Source: Pseudoalteromonas rubra
GTDB taxonomy: Bacteria > Pseudomonadota > Gammaproteobacteria > Enterobacterales > Alteromonadaceae
Direction of reading: 5' to 3'
Length of the DNA: 64,000 bases
NCBI RefSeq assembly: GCF_000967655.1
Contig: NZ_JXYA01000027.1
Location: 164,199 to 228,198, forward strand
Part shown: positions 18,997 through 27,959 of the stretch, in pieces
How the letters are laid out: every line of letters begins with the position of its first letter
Numbering within the stretch: the stretch's first letter is position 1
Notes under the pieces: generated by a model
Databases searched by the model: none
The model's input: the letters and a program-made list of their open reading frames with translations, nothing else
What the model was told of the DNA's origin: nothing
Position numbers and translations under genes: made by a program

Positions 18997-21084
18997 TTAT
19001 GTATTGGTTTGATTGTTTTCCCACTTTTTCAGATGGTCATAGATGGCTATCTGGGAGCGGATCTTCTTTTTATTACCGCGACGAACATAGAGATTCTTCT
19101 GTTCACTGTCAATGATCCGTGCTTTTGAGCGGTCTTTGAATTGCAGCTCAAGAATATCGATGATCAATTGTTTGAGTGAAGCATCGTAAATCGGGGTGCC
19201 GACTTCAACCCGGTGATCCAGGTTACGGGTCATCCAGTCCGCAGAGGAGATATAGACCTGAGGATCGCCATCGTTTTCAAATACCATGACCCTGGGATGC
19301 TCTAAAAAGCGGTCAACGATGCTGATCACTTTGATGTTTTCACTAAAGCGTTGCAGGCCTGGCACCAGGGCACACATACCACGGATGATCATGCGAATTT
19401 TCACACCCGACATCGAGGCATTATATAAGGCGTCGATCAGCTCTTTGTCTACCAGGTTGTTGACCTTGACGGTGATCTTAGCCGTTTTGCCTGCCTGGGC
19501 ATTTTTACTTTCCTGATCGATCAGTGCGAGGATTTTTTCTCGCGCATTGACCGGAGAGAGCATCAGGTGCTTGAAGTTAAACGGCCTGTAGCTGCTCTCA
19601 ATGAATTTGAATACGTCGTCACACTCGTCACAGATCTCGGGGTGTTTAGTGAATAAGCTGAAATCGGTATAAATACGGGCAGTTTTTTCATGGAAGTTAC
19701 CGGTACCAATGTGGGCATATTTTACTATCTGACCCTTTTCTTTACGGTGAACCACACACAACTTGCTGTGCACTTTCAGCGCCGGGATCCCGACCATCAC
19801 CTTGATGCCATATTCACTGAGCATTTTGGCCCACTCAATGTTGTTTTGCTCATCAAAGCGCGCCTTGAGCTCGACCATTACGGTGACCTTCTTGCCATTC
19901 TTGGCCGCATTGATCAGCGAGGCCATTAACCGGGAGCGCGATGCAACACGATAAATATTCACCTTGATCTGAGTGACTTTAGGATCAAACGCCGCCTGAC
20001 GCACATACTCAAGCATGTGGTTGAAGGTGTGGTAAGGGTAATAAAGCAGGATATCTTGTTTAGAAATGGCCCTGAAAATACTGCGATAGGCGTTAAACGC
20101 CTCACTTTGCAGTGGCGGCAGGGGTTTGTTTTCAAGATAACCACGACCGACATTTGGAAAGCCAATAAAATCGCGGAAGTTCCGGTACGGACCACCTGGG
20201 ATCAGGGCATCCTGACTGGTGACGCCAAGGCGCTTCTTCATGACCTTCAGTATTTCTTCTGGCATGGCTTCGTCATAGGTCAGCCGCACCGGCTCAGCAT
20301 ATAAACGCTGTTTAAGGCCTTTCGACATCTTATCCAACAGGCCTTCTTCAATTTCATCATCCAGATTGTACTCGGCATCCCGGGTCAGCTTTATCTCATA
20401 ACCTTCAATGTTGTCAAAGCTGAGGAAGTTTCTGAACACTTCGTGCAGGTAAAAGCGCACCACTTCGTCGAGCATCACTATGATTTTGTGGCGCCGGGTT
20501 TTTTCCGGCGGCAGCACAATAAAGCGCTCAAGGCGATCTGTTGGCAATTCAAGCAAAGCGTGATGCTGCTTATCGCCACGCATTTCGACAAACAGGTAGG
20601 TCAGGGCATCGTTGATGTGATCTGAGTAGTCTTTGCTTTCGGTGAGCAAAATAGGACACATGTGCTGTAGCACCTGGTCCTGAAAGTACTTAGCCAGCCA
20701 CTGCTGGTGAAAATCAGACAGCTCAGCGGGCTTTTGAATATGAATATTGTGTTCATTCAAGTCCAGCAGGATCTGATCATAAATGTGTGAGAACTTTTTG
20801 CCCAGCTCCAGTACCTTTTTGTTGATTTGATTGAGCAGGGCTTCGTCTTCGTCGAAATCGGTCTCAGGCAGGTTGCTTAAGAGAATACGGCGCTTTAGGT
20901 CAGCCACACGGACCCGGAAAAACTCATCTAAATTATTGGAAAATATGCCTAAGAATCGGATCCGCTCAATAATGGGATTGCTTTTGTCTTTGGCTTCCTG
21001 AAGAACACGCTCGTTAAAGGAAAGCCAGCTCAGCTCTTTGGCAAAATAGCTGATGGTAATGGGATCGTTAGATAATGCTTGCAT
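18997..21084 (-). CDS. ppk1: Polyphosphate kinase 1
   Basis: Membrane-associated enzyme that polymerises ATP gamma-phosphate into polyphosphate. The family domains are all present: the N-terminal YFAKELSWLSFNERVLQEA, the middle head domain, and the two PLD-like catalytic domains with HSKLCVVHRKEKG (autophosphorylated His) and the second half DGDPQVYISSADWMTRNLDHRVEVG. I start it at the ATG at 21084 (MQALSNDPITI, 695 residues). GGAAAG stands close upstream, whereas the longest open frame would begin at a GTG inside the predicted PhoB box. It is followed by ppx. Confidence 0.93.
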   Translation of the reverse strand: MQALSNDPITISYFAKELSWLSFNERVLQEAKDKSNPIIERIRFLGIFSNNLDEFFRVRVADLKRRILLSNLPETDFDEDEALLNQINKKVLELGKKFSHIYDQILLDLNEHNIHIQKPAELSDFHQQWLAKYFQDQVLQHMCPILLTESKDYSDHINDALTYLFVEMRGDKQHHALLELPTDRLERFIVLPPEKTRRHKIIVMLDEVVRFYLHEVFRNFLSFDNIEGYEIKLTRDAEYNLDDEIEEGLLDKMSKGLKQRLYAEPVRLTYDEAMPEEILKVMKKRLGVTSQDALIPGGPYRNFRDFIGFPNVGRGYLENKPLPPLQSEAFNAYRSIFRAISKQDILLYYPYHTFNHMLEYVRQAAFDPKVTQIKVNIYRVASRSRLMASLINAAKNGKKVTVMVELKARFDEQNNIEWAKMLSEYGIKVMVGIPALKVHSKLCVVHRKEKGQIVKYAHIGTGNFHEKTARIYTDFSLFTKHPEICDECDDVFKFIESSYRPFNFKHLMLSPVNAREKILALIDQESKNAQAGKTAKITVKVNNLVDKELIDALYNASMSGVKIRMIIRGMCALVPGLQRFSENIKVISIVDRFLEHPRVMVFENDGDPQVYISSADWMTRNLDHRVEVGTPIYDASLKQLIIDILELQFKDRSKARIIDSEQKNLYVRRGNKKKIRSQIAIYDHLKKWENNQTNT

Positions 21085-21131
21085 CTTTCTTTCCATGGTA
21101 ATTAAAGCTGCGGGTAGAATATGTATGTATT

Positions 21132-21149
21132 GTGACACTTATATGACAT
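21132..21149 (-). promoter_or_regulatory. Candidate PhoB box upstream of ppk-ppx
   Basis: Read on the ppk strand, the 18 bases ATGTCATATAAGTGTCAC match 16 of 18 positions of the E. coli Pho-box consensus (two TGTCAY repeats 11 bases apart). A TATTCT element follows ten bases later (21121-21116), the spacing expected for a PhoB-dependent promoter, about 30 bases before the ATG at 21084. Regulation by phosphate starvation is inferred. Confidence 0.65.
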
Positions 21150-21195
21150 GCGCTGTCATGTCACCAAATATGACATGCGCTGTCATGTCACCAAA
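21142..21195. repeat. Tandem 27-bp duplication of a palindrome upstream of ppk
   Basis: The 27-base unit at 21142-21168 is repeated exactly at 21169-21195. Each unit contains the dyad ATGACA-TGCGC-TGTCAT. The promoter-proximal copy supplies half of the PhoB box, so the duplication may have created extra PhoB (or other regulator) sites, or may simply be a recent slippage event. Confidence 0.85.
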
Positions 21196-21280
21196 TTATC
21201 TACAAAGTATAGACCAGTCTCCTTGATCTGCTTTGTTTGATGTCAAAGTGTCGGTATGTAGAAAACATAACAATGAAATG

Positions 21281-21309
21281 CCGGTAAGGTGGTGTGAGGA
21301 CCTTACCGG
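21281..21309 (-). terminator. Stem-loop behind the GcvR-like gene
   Basis: A perfect ten-base stem (CCGGTAAGGT against ACCTTACCGG) with a nine-base loop begins ten bases after the stop of the ACT-domain gene. The following sequence on that strand is only mildly T-rich (CATTTCATTG). Confidence 0.6.
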
Positions 21310-21318
21310 ATAGTGCGA

Positions 21319-21822
21319 TCAGGGTTGTTCGACATCCACGATTAGATCGCTGGTGATAGACTCAAGCGCTTCGACAACGTTGTCTTTTATCATGCCCGCA
21401 GGCAGGCTAACGGTGGCAAATGCGCTAAATATCGGCACACCCCAGTTGGGTGCACTCTGTTGTTTAGAGTTTAGGTGGGTAATATTGGCACCCTTGTGAC
21501 GGATCACGGCTGCCAGCTCCTGTACAATACCTGGCCTGTCATTGCCTGTGATCACCAGGTTTAACGTTTCCGGCTCTGTACTTTCGGTTTGCTCGCCATT
21601 GGCAATGCGTACTTCAAGCTCCGGGATACTAAGTACGGCGTCTTGCAGCTCTTGTAAGTGTTCCTCTGCCACTTCAACCTGCACTATCCCTGCAAATTGT
21701 CCGGCAAGATGACTCAGGTTACTGGTTAGCCAGTTGCCGTGGTGGTTAAGAATGGTGGAGGAAACTCGTTCTACGAGACCTGGTTGGTCCTTGCCTATAA
21801 GTGTTAGTACTAACTGCTTCAT
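21319..21822 (-). CDS. ACT-domain regulator, GcvR-like
   Basis: A 167-residue cytosolic protein made of two ACT domains: LVLTLIGKDQPGLVERVSSTILNHHGNWLTSNLSHLAGQFAGIVQVEV (residues 3-50) and LNLVITGNDRPGIVQELAAVIRHKGANITHLNSKQQ (about 86-121). This is the layout of the glycine cleavage repressor GcvR, which binds glycine and modulates GcvA. No gcv genes are nearby, so the precise target is unproven. Transcribed alone, divergent from pstC. Confidence 0.82.
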   Translation of the reverse strand: MKQLVLTLIGKDQPGLVERVSSTILNHHGNWLTSNLSHLAGQFAGIVQVEVAEEHLQELQDAVLSIPELEVRIANGEQTESTEPETLNLVITGNDRPGIVQELAAVIRHKGANITHLNSKQQSAPNWGVPIFSAFATVSLPAGMIKDNVVEALESITSDLIVDVEQP

Positions 21823-22222
21823 ATCACATGTCTCTTATTATTGGTGGCTCGGTATCTAAGCCCTGAATGAAAGCGAATAATCGCTCTATAAGCCTAGTAA
21901 ATGAAACTTATTTGTCTACTTCCGATAATGGATACAATGTAAAAAAATGCAAAAATCCTATCGGTGACTGTAATTCGAGCCTTACTCAGGGTGTTAAGTT
22001 CCTTGAACAGAGAGGTATTTTGCGTTTACCCAAGCTATGTGGTTGTTCCCAACACCTTGTATTCATGGGGATTGAGCGCGTTTTTTGTCGGGCAATCGGA
22101 GAAGGGTGGTGTAAAGTTGGGAACTAACATACTCTCTGATGATCAGAGTTCAGCATGAAAAAACAAGTGATGAGCATAACTAATGAAGACCAATTCCACA
22201 AAGCGGACAGACTTGGGATTGC
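21823..22222. other. Long intergenic region between the GcvR-like gene and the pst promoter
   Basis: About 400 bases with no supported gene. Short open frames here lack ribosome-binding sites and have compositions unlike proteins (for example a Cys-rich 86-codon frame from 21867). It should hold the promoter of the GcvR-like gene. I see no tRNA, riboswitch or clear terminator. Confidence 0.5.
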
Positions 22223-22256
22223 GTGTAACACAACTGTCATCTTGATGAAATATAAT
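22223..22256 (+). promoter_or_regulatory. PhoB-dependent promoter of the pst operon
   Basis: GTGTAACACAACTGTCAT (22223-22240) matches 14 of 18 positions of the Pho-box consensus with 11-base repeat spacing. A perfect -10 hexamer TATAAT (22251-22256) follows after ten bases, as in known PhoB promoters where the box replaces the -35. It lies 33 bases before the pstC ATG at 22289. Confidence 0.75.
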
Positions 22257-22288
22257 GCGCCGCAGTTTGATTATGAAAGGGTATTTTG

Positions 22289-24523
22289 ATGACTTCCAAT
22301 CCGCAAAAACCATCCTTTAAAACGGATAGAAGCCGTCTATTTAAGGACCGCTTTGCCCAATTTGGCATTACCTCAGGTGGGGTAATGGTATTGGTCGCTT
22401 TGCTATTGATATTCTTCTATTTGCTTTACGTTGTACAGCCCATTTTCGAATCTGCCAAGGTCGAAAAGCGGGTTGATATTGCGTTGTCTGCCGAGAAGCG
22501 CTACTTCGCGCTCGGAGTAGAAGAGCAAACAGAGATTGCGTACTTGCTGGATAATACCGGTCAGGTTGATTTTTATCAGGTGAAGGGCGAGGGTGCAGGT
22601 AAACTGGTTAGCACCTTACAAACCAAGCTGGACGGCCAGATCACCAGCTTCGCGAAAAGCGCGCCATTTTTAGGCCAGTATGCATACGGTCTTGATAATG
22701 GTCAGGTACAGATCCTCAAGCCCAGCTTTGTGGTCACCTTTCCGGGTAACCAGCGCGTGATGAAACCTCGTCTGGGTTATCCCCTTGCGGGTCAGCAGTT
22801 GCTGGTTGATGAGCAGCAACAGGCACTGAAAAAGTTTGCCTTTAGCCATTACGAAGATAAAACGGCGGTGGTTGCTTTGACTGCCGACAAACGGGTGATT
22901 TTCGCGTCATACGTAGCTGAAGAAAACATGTTTACCGGTGAGCTGGAGTGGCAGGTAACACGCACCGAGCTGCCCATTGATGGCCGCATTGATGACTTAC
23001 TGATTTCACCGGATACCACCCGTACTTTCGTGCGCTCTGCAAATCAGATTTATATTTTTGACACCCGTTTTGCCGATGATGTTAAACAGTTTCAGCTGCT
23101 AGCGGCTAACGAAGAAAATGCCAACCTGGTTAGTATGACCCTGCTGGCCGGTGCCAACTCGCTGATGCTGGCCAATGACAATGGTGAAGTGTCACAGTGG
23201 TTTGAAGTAAACACGGACGATGGCCGTGAGTTTGCCAAAATTCGCGCCTTTGACAGCGATAAGAGCAAGCATATGAAAGTGCACAGTGAGTTCTATCGTC
23301 GTACTTTCTTTACCACCAATGAAAAAGGTGAGCTGGGCGTGTACTACACCACCAGTGAAGCCGAGCTATGGCGTGGCAAAGTGACAGAACAAGCCATTGA
23401 TGCTTTCGCTATCTCGCCTCGTGCGAATGCGGCCTTGCTGCTAACAGGCAATCAGGTGAGCGTGTTTGAACTGCACAATGAGCACCCGGAAGTAACCTGG
23501 TCTGCGTTGTGGCAGGAAGTGTGGTATGAAGGCTATCCAGAGCCAGCATACACCTGGCAGTCAACGTCAGCCAGCGATGACTTCGAATCTAAATTCTCAT
23601 TGGTGCCCATTTCATTTGGTACGATTAAAGCCGCTTTCTATGCCATGCTGTTCGCGGTACCGATTGCCCTTTCAGCGGCCATTTACACCGCTTACTTTAT
23701 GTCGAGTGAACTGCGCCGCGTGGTGAAGCCAACGGTTGAAATCATGGAAGCACTGCCTACGGTTATCCTGGGCTTCCTGGCAGGTTTGTGGTTAGCGCCT
23801 TTGATTGAAAGCCACTTACCAGCAATCGTCGCATTGCTGCTGTTGTTGCCGCTGGCTATTTTGGCAACGGCACTGGGCTGGACCAAACTGCCAAAAGTCA
23901 TCCGTCACTTTGTGCCTGATGGCTGGCACTCCATCTTGCTGATCCCTGTGGTTCTGCTGGTTGGCTGGGTCTCTTTTGCCATGAGTGACGTGATTGAAGG
24001 ATGGATGTTCGGCGGTAACGTGCGCCAGTATCTGACCAACGAACTGGGCCTGACGTTTGATCAGCGTAACTCTCTGGTGGTCGGTATTGCGATGGGCTTT
24101 GCGGTTATCCCAACTATTTTCTCGATTGCCGAAGACGCGGTATTCAGTGTACCTAAGCACCTGTCAAACGGGTCGCTGGCACTGGGTGCAACACAATGGC
24201 AAACACTGGTGCGTGTTGTGTTACTGACTGCCAGCCCGGGGATCTTCTCGGCGGTGATGATGGGCCTCGGTCGCGCCGTAGGTGAAACCATGATTGTACT
24301 GATGGCGACGGGAAATACACCGATTATGGACTGGAGTATCTTCCAGGGTATGCGTACCTTGGCGGCGAACATTGCGGTAGAAATGCCAGAATCTGAAGTG
24401 GGTAGCTCGCACTATCGGATCCTGTTCCTCGCTGCCTTTGTATTGTTTATTTTTACTTTCGTATTTAACACGATAGCTGAGTTTGTACGTCAGCAGCTAC
24501 GTGAAAAATACAGCTCAATGTAA
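22289..24523 (+). CDS. pstC: Phosphate ABC transporter permease PstC (long form)
   Basis: Inner-membrane permease subunit of the high-affinity phosphate transporter. At 744 residues it is more than twice the E. coli length. After the first membrane helix (about residues 35-55, VALLLIFFYLLYVVQPIF) there is a ~370-residue periplasmic insertion with beta-propeller-like strands. The permease core follows from about residue 440, with the EAA-type loop in LSNGSLALGATQWQTLVRVVLL and GLGRAVGETMIVLMATGNT. This long PstC form is typical of marine gammaproteobacteria. The ATG at 22289 follows AAAGGG. First gene of pstCAB-phoU; no pstS is adjacent. Confidence 0.92.
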   Translation: MTSNPQKPSFKTDRSRLFKDRFAQFGITSGGVMVLVALLLIFFYLLYVVQPIFESAKVEKRVDIALSAEKRYFALGVEEQTEIAYLLDNTGQVDFYQVKGEGAGKLVSTLQTKLDGQITSFAKSAPFLGQYAYGLDNGQVQILKPSFVVTFPGNQRVMKPRLGYPLAGQQLLVDEQQQALKKFAFSHYEDKTAVVALTADKRVIFASYVAEENMFTGELEWQVTRTELPIDGRIDDLLISPDTTRTFVRSANQIYIFDTRFADDVKQFQLLAANEENANLVSMTLLAGANSLMLANDNGEVSQWFEVNTDDGREFAKIRAFDSDKSKHMKVHSEFYRRTFFTTNEKGELGVYYTTSEAELWRGKVTEQAIDAFAISPRANAALLLTGNQVSVFELHNEHPEVTWSALWQEVWYEGYPEPAYTWQSTSASDDFESKFSLVPISFGTIKAAFYAMLFAVPIALSAAIYTAYFMSSELRRVVKPTVEIMEALPTVILGFLAGLWLAPLIESHLPAIVALLLLLPLAILATALGWTKLPKVIRHFVPDGWHSILLIPVVLLVGWVSFAMSDVIEGWMFGGNVRQYLTNELGLTFDQRNSLVVGIAMGFAVIPTIFSIAEDAVFSVPKHLSNGSLALGATQWQTLVRVVLLTASPGIFSAVMMGLGRAVGETMIVLMATGNTPIMDWSIFQGMRTLAANIAVEMPESEVGSSHYRILFLAAFVLFIFTFVFNTIAEFVRQQLREKYSSM

Positions 24524-24538
24524 CTGGAGTGAGATGAC

Positions 24539-26188
24539 ATGGTAAGACAGTGGTTTAAGTCAGGATCTCCGTGGATCTGGATGACAGGCGGTGCGGTTAG
24601 CATCAGTTTGATCTCAGTACTGGGTCTGCTTGCAATGATAGCGTGGAAAGGCCTGAGCTTTTTCTGGCCTTCCGAAGTGGTTGAGATGCACCTGCAGGGA
24701 ACTGTGCAAAAACAAACCGTGATTGGTGAAATCTATGACCGTGAGCTGGTGCCTAAATCGCGACTGGAAGCAACAGGCCTGGATTTTTCTAACCATCCTG
24801 GCGAGTACATAGAGCGCTTGCTGGTAAAAACCGGTAACCGTGAGTATGTTGAACTGGATTTCCGCTGGATTTTATCCACCGATATCCAGAGCCAGTCCAA
24901 ACCTGCGCAGATAGCGGTGTTTGAACGGACTAAAAATGGTAACTTTTACGGTTACGTTGAGCGGGTCATTCGCGACGGTCAGGTGGTGACAGACAATCCG
25001 GTAGAAGCGCTGGAAGAGATGGTTGAGCGTGCCGTAGACCTGAACGAAGAAGCGTTGGATCTGCAAAACGGTGAGATTGGCCACATTAACTATGAGCTGG
25101 AGCGCTTGCGTCTTAAAGAGCGTGCTTATCAGCTGGATAATGAATTGACGCCTGAAATCACCGCAGACCTGGAAGCACAGCGTGCTGCGCTGCGTGAAGA
25201 ATATAAGGTGCTTGAGAAAACGCTGTTTGAACTACGTAATGGTGCCAAGCGCGACGAAGTCGTTGTGCGTGACATGCGCGGTGAAGAAGTAACACTGCCT
25301 TTATACCAGGTCTTAGATTTCTGGTTCCCGAACGACATGGGCTTCTTTGCGAAAGTGGGCCATTATACGTCGCAGATTGGTAAATTCATTAGCGATGACC
25401 CGCGTGAAGCCAATACCGAGGGCGGGGTATTCCCGGCCATCTTTGGTACTGTGTTTATGGTTATGCTGATGGCGGTGATTGTGACGCCATTTGGTGTGGT
25501 TGCTGCGATTTACCTACACGAGTATGCGGCTAAAAATGCGGTGACTAAGATGATCCGCATCGCGGTGATCAACCTGGCGGGTGTTCCGTCTATCGTATAC
25601 GGCGTATTCGGCTTAGGTTTCTTCGTCTATATGTTGGGTGGCTCTATCGATGCGTTGTTTTATCCAGAAGCGTCACCAAGCCCGGTATTTGGCACGCCCG
25701 GCGTGATCTGGTCAGCACTGACGCTGGCAATCCTGACGCTGCCAGTGGTTATTGTTTCGACTGAAGAAGGCCTGTCACGTATCCCAAGCACAGTGCGCCA
25801 TGGTTCACTGGCACTGGGCGCGACCAAAGCCGAGACCTTATGGCGGATCATCATCCCAATGGCCAGTCCGGCAATTATGACCGGTCTCATTCTGGCGGTT
25901 GCCCGTGCTGCGGGTGAGGTAGCACCGCTGATGCTGGTGGGTGTGGTGAAAATGGCACCGACCTTGCCGCTGGATGGTAACTTCCCGTATATTCACCTTG
26001 ACCGGAAGTTTATGCACCTGGGTTTCCATATTTATGATGTGGGCTTCCAGAGCCCGAACGTAGAAGCGGCACGTCCTTTGGTATATGCGACCGCCTTCTT
26101 ACTGGTGACCGTGATCATTGCACTGAACATCACTGCAATTGGGATCCGTAACCACCTACGTGAAAAATTCAGAGCTTTAGAGCACTAA
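24539..26188 (+). CDS. pstA: Phosphate ABC transporter permease PstA (long form)
   Basis: Second permease subunit, 549 residues, again longer than the E. coli protein. The N-terminal helix (ISLISVLGLLAMIAWKGLSFFW) is followed by a large inserted domain with a coiled coil (LNEEALDLQNGEIGHINYELERLRLKERAYQLDNELTPEITADLEAQR). The transport core starts near residue 290, with the EAA-type loop RHGSLALGATKAETLWRIIIPMASPAIMTGLILAVARAAGEVAPLM. A GGAGTGAG site precedes the ATG, 15 bases behind pstC. The paired insertions in PstC and PstA may contact each other in the periplasm (inference). Confidence 0.92.
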   Translation: MVRQWFKSGSPWIWMTGGAVSISLISVLGLLAMIAWKGLSFFWPSEVVEMHLQGTVQKQTVIGEIYDRELVPKSRLEATGLDFSNHPGEYIERLLVKTGNREYVELDFRWILSTDIQSQSKPAQIAVFERTKNGNFYGYVERVIRDGQVVTDNPVEALEEMVERAVDLNEEALDLQNGEIGHINYELERLRLKERAYQLDNELTPEITADLEAQRAALREEYKVLEKTLFELRNGAKRDEVVVRDMRGEEVTLPLYQVLDFWFPNDMGFFAKVGHYTSQIGKFISDDPREANTEGGVFPAIFGTVFMVMLMAVIVTPFGVVAAIYLHEYAAKNAVTKMIRIAVINLAGVPSIVYGVFGLGFFVYMLGGSIDALFYPEASPSPVFGTPGVIWSALTLAILTLPVVIVSTEEGLSRIPSTVRHGSLALGATKAETLWRIIIPMASPAIMTGLILAVARAAGEVAPLMLVGVVKMAPTLPLDGNFPYIHLDRKFMHLGFHIYDVGFQSPNVEAARPLVYATAFLLVTVIIALNITAIGIRNHLREKFRALEH

Positions 26189-26217
26189 TAGTAAAGTATT
26201 TTAATAGGTAAACATTT

Positions 26218-27045
26218 ATGATTACAGTAGCGCCACAGGTAAATAATGCAGATACCAGCAAGAAGTTGGATCTGGAAAACTTGAGCCCGGAACTAACCGC
26301 GTTAGAGATCAAAAACCTTGACCTTTACTATGGTGATAAGCAGGCTCTGAGCAACATCAACATGTTGATCCCACGCGGTCAGGTAACGGCGTTTATCGGC
26401 CCGTCTGGTTGTGGTAAATCAACGCTATTACGTTGTATCAACCGCATGAATGACCTGGTAGATACCTGTCGTATTGAAGGTGAGATTAACCTCAACGGCA
26501 CCAACATTTATGATAAAAGTGTTGATGTAGCGGCTCTGCGTCGTAATGTTGGCATGGTATTCCAGCGTCCAAACCCATTCCCTAAGTCTATTTACGAGAA
26601 CGTGGTTTACGGTCTACGCTTACAAGGTGTAAAAGACAAACGTAAGCTGGATGAAGTGGTTGAGCGCTCACTGCGCGGTGCTGCTTTATGGGATGAAGTG
26701 AAAGACCGCTTGCACGACAGTGCATTTGGTCTGTCGGGTGGTCAGCAGCAGCGTCTGGTTATTGCACGTTCAATTGCGATTGAGCCAGAAGTATTACTGC
26801 TGGATGAGCCAACCTCGGCACTGGACCCTATCTCGACTTTGGTTATTGAAGAGCTGATCAACGACCTGAAAGAAAAGTACACTGTGGTGATCGTTACCCA
26901 CAACATGCAGCAGGCGGCGCGGGTATCCGATCAGACAGCCTTTATGTATATGGGTGAGCTGATCGAATATTCAGATACTAATACTCTGTTTACAACACCG
27001 ACGAAGAAGAAAACCGAAGACTATATTACCGGTCGTTACGGTTAA
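26218..27045 (+). CDS. pstB: Phosphate ABC transporter ATP-binding protein PstB
   Basis: Cytosolic ATPase driving phosphate import through PstC/PstA. The 275-residue protein has Walker [10 protein letters not shown], the Q-loop [16 protein letters not shown], signature LSGGQQQR, Walker [14 protein letters not shown] and the switch histidine in [15 protein letters not shown]. It has about 25 extra N-terminal residues before the ABC core. It lies 29 bases behind pstA. Confidence 0.96.
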   Translation: MITVAPQVNNADTSKKLDLENLSPELTALEIKNLDLYYGDKQALSNINMLIPRGQVTAFIGPSGCGKSTLLRCINRMNDLVDTCRIEGEINLNGTNIYDKSVDVAALRRNVGMVFQRPNPFPKSIYENVVYGLRLQGVKDKRKLDEVVERSLRGAALWDEVKDRLHDSAFGLSGGQQQRLVIARSIAIEPEVLLLDEPTSALDPISTLVIEELINDLKEKYTVVIVTHNMQQAARVSDQTAFMYMGELIEYSDTNTLFTTPTKKKTEDYITGRYG

Positions 27046-27074
27046 TTCACCGGGCTCAGCAAAGCGCTGAGTCA

Positions 27075-27094
27075 GCGCCTCCACAAGGAGGCGC
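27075..27094 (+). other. Stem-loop between pstB and phoU
   Basis: GCGCCTCC and GGAGGCGC pair perfectly around ACAA. No T-run follows, so it is probably an mRNA-stabilising or processing hairpin inside the operon that could set phoU apart from pstB in expression, rather than a full terminator. Confidence 0.5.
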
Positions 27095-27127
27095 CTATGC
27101 CGTGTTGAAACAAATTAGGAACTGACT

Positions 27128-27829
27128 ATGGAACATAATATTAATAAGCATATCTCTGGCCGCTTTAACGAAGAGCTGGAAAACGTTCGCAACCATGTAT
27201 TGAGTATGGGCGGACTGGTTGAACAACAATTAAACCTGGCGCTGGATGCCGTGAGCAACTGCGATGAAAACAAGGCCCGCAAAGTCAGCGAGAACGATTA
27301 TCAGGTTAATGCTATGGAAGTGAGCATTGACGAAGAATGTACCCGCATTATTGCTAAGCGTCAGCCGGCAGCCAGTGACTTACGCCTGGTTGTGGCCATT
27401 GCCAAAACCATTGCCGACCTGGAGCGCATTGGTGATGAAGCGGAACGCATTGCGAAAGTAGCGCTGGATTCTTTTACCAAAGATCAACAAGACTTACTGG
27501 TTAATGTTGAAAACATGGGTCGCCTGGTTTCTCAGATGCTACACGATGTGCTGGATGCGTTTGCCCGCATGGATGCCCAGCGTGCATTTGAAGTGCACAA
27601 AGAAGATGCCAAAGTTGACCGTGAATATGAAGCGCTGACGCGTCAGATCATGACCTATATGATGGAAGACCCCCGTTCTATTCCAAAGATTATGGACCTG
27701 ATCTGGTCGGTTCGTTCACTGGAGCGTATCGGTGACCGCTGTCAGAATATTGCAGAATATGTGATTTATTTCGTTAATGGCAAAGATATTCGCCATACTT
27801 CTCAGGAAGATATCGAAAAATCACTGTGA
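27128..27829 (+). CDS. phoU: Phosphate signalling protein PhoU
   Basis: Cytosolic helical protein that links Pst activity to the PhoR/PhoB sensor system. The 233 residues form two PhoU repeats, each with the conserved E/D-x-x-x-D metal-contact pattern: DLRLVVAIAKTIADLERIGDEAERIAK in the first and IPKIMDLIWSVRSLERIGDRCQNIAEYVIYFVNG in the second. It closes the pstCAB-phoU operon; the PhoB-box promoter upstream of pstC fits this role. Confidence 0.95.
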   Translation: MEHNINKHISGRFNEELENVRNHVLSMGGLVEQQLNLALDAVSNCDENKARKVSENDYQVNAMEVSIDEECTRIIAKRQPAASDLRLVVAIAKTIADLERIGDEAERIAKVALDSFTKDQQDLLVNVENMGRLVSQMLHDVLDAFARMDAQRAFEVHKEDAKVDREYEALTRQIMTYMMEDPRSIPKIMDLIWSVRSLERIGDRCQNIAEYVIYFVNGKDIRHTSQEDIEKSL

Positions 27830-27841
27830 TCTGTAACAAAT

Positions 27842-27864
27842 AACGGTGCCTTTTCGGTACCGTT
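27842..27864 (+). terminator. Stem-loop behind phoU
   Basis: AACGGT and ACCGTT flank a short CC..GG-containing loop just after phoU. Pairing has one mismatch and no T-run follows; probable end of the pst operon. A TTCACA - 16 bases - TAAAAT element (27890-27917) just downstream could be the promoter of the DUF47 gene. Confidence 0.4.
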
Positions 27865-27959
27865 AATCAGAACTTCACACGAAAAAGCGTTCACAATCTG
27901 GCTTAATGCTGTAAAATTGCGCCCTGCACATGCATATTAATATGATTTAAGGGTCAGTT

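Noticed and set aside
21138..21138. Longer ppk start at GTG 21138
   Set aside because: It falls inside the predicted PhoB box upstream of the -10, so it would not be on the transcript; the ATG at 21084 has a ribosome-binding site.
21867..22127. An 86-codon frame between the GcvR-like gene and pstC
   Set aside because: No ribosome-binding site, protein-unlike composition and a second overlapping frame of similar quality; treated as intergenic.
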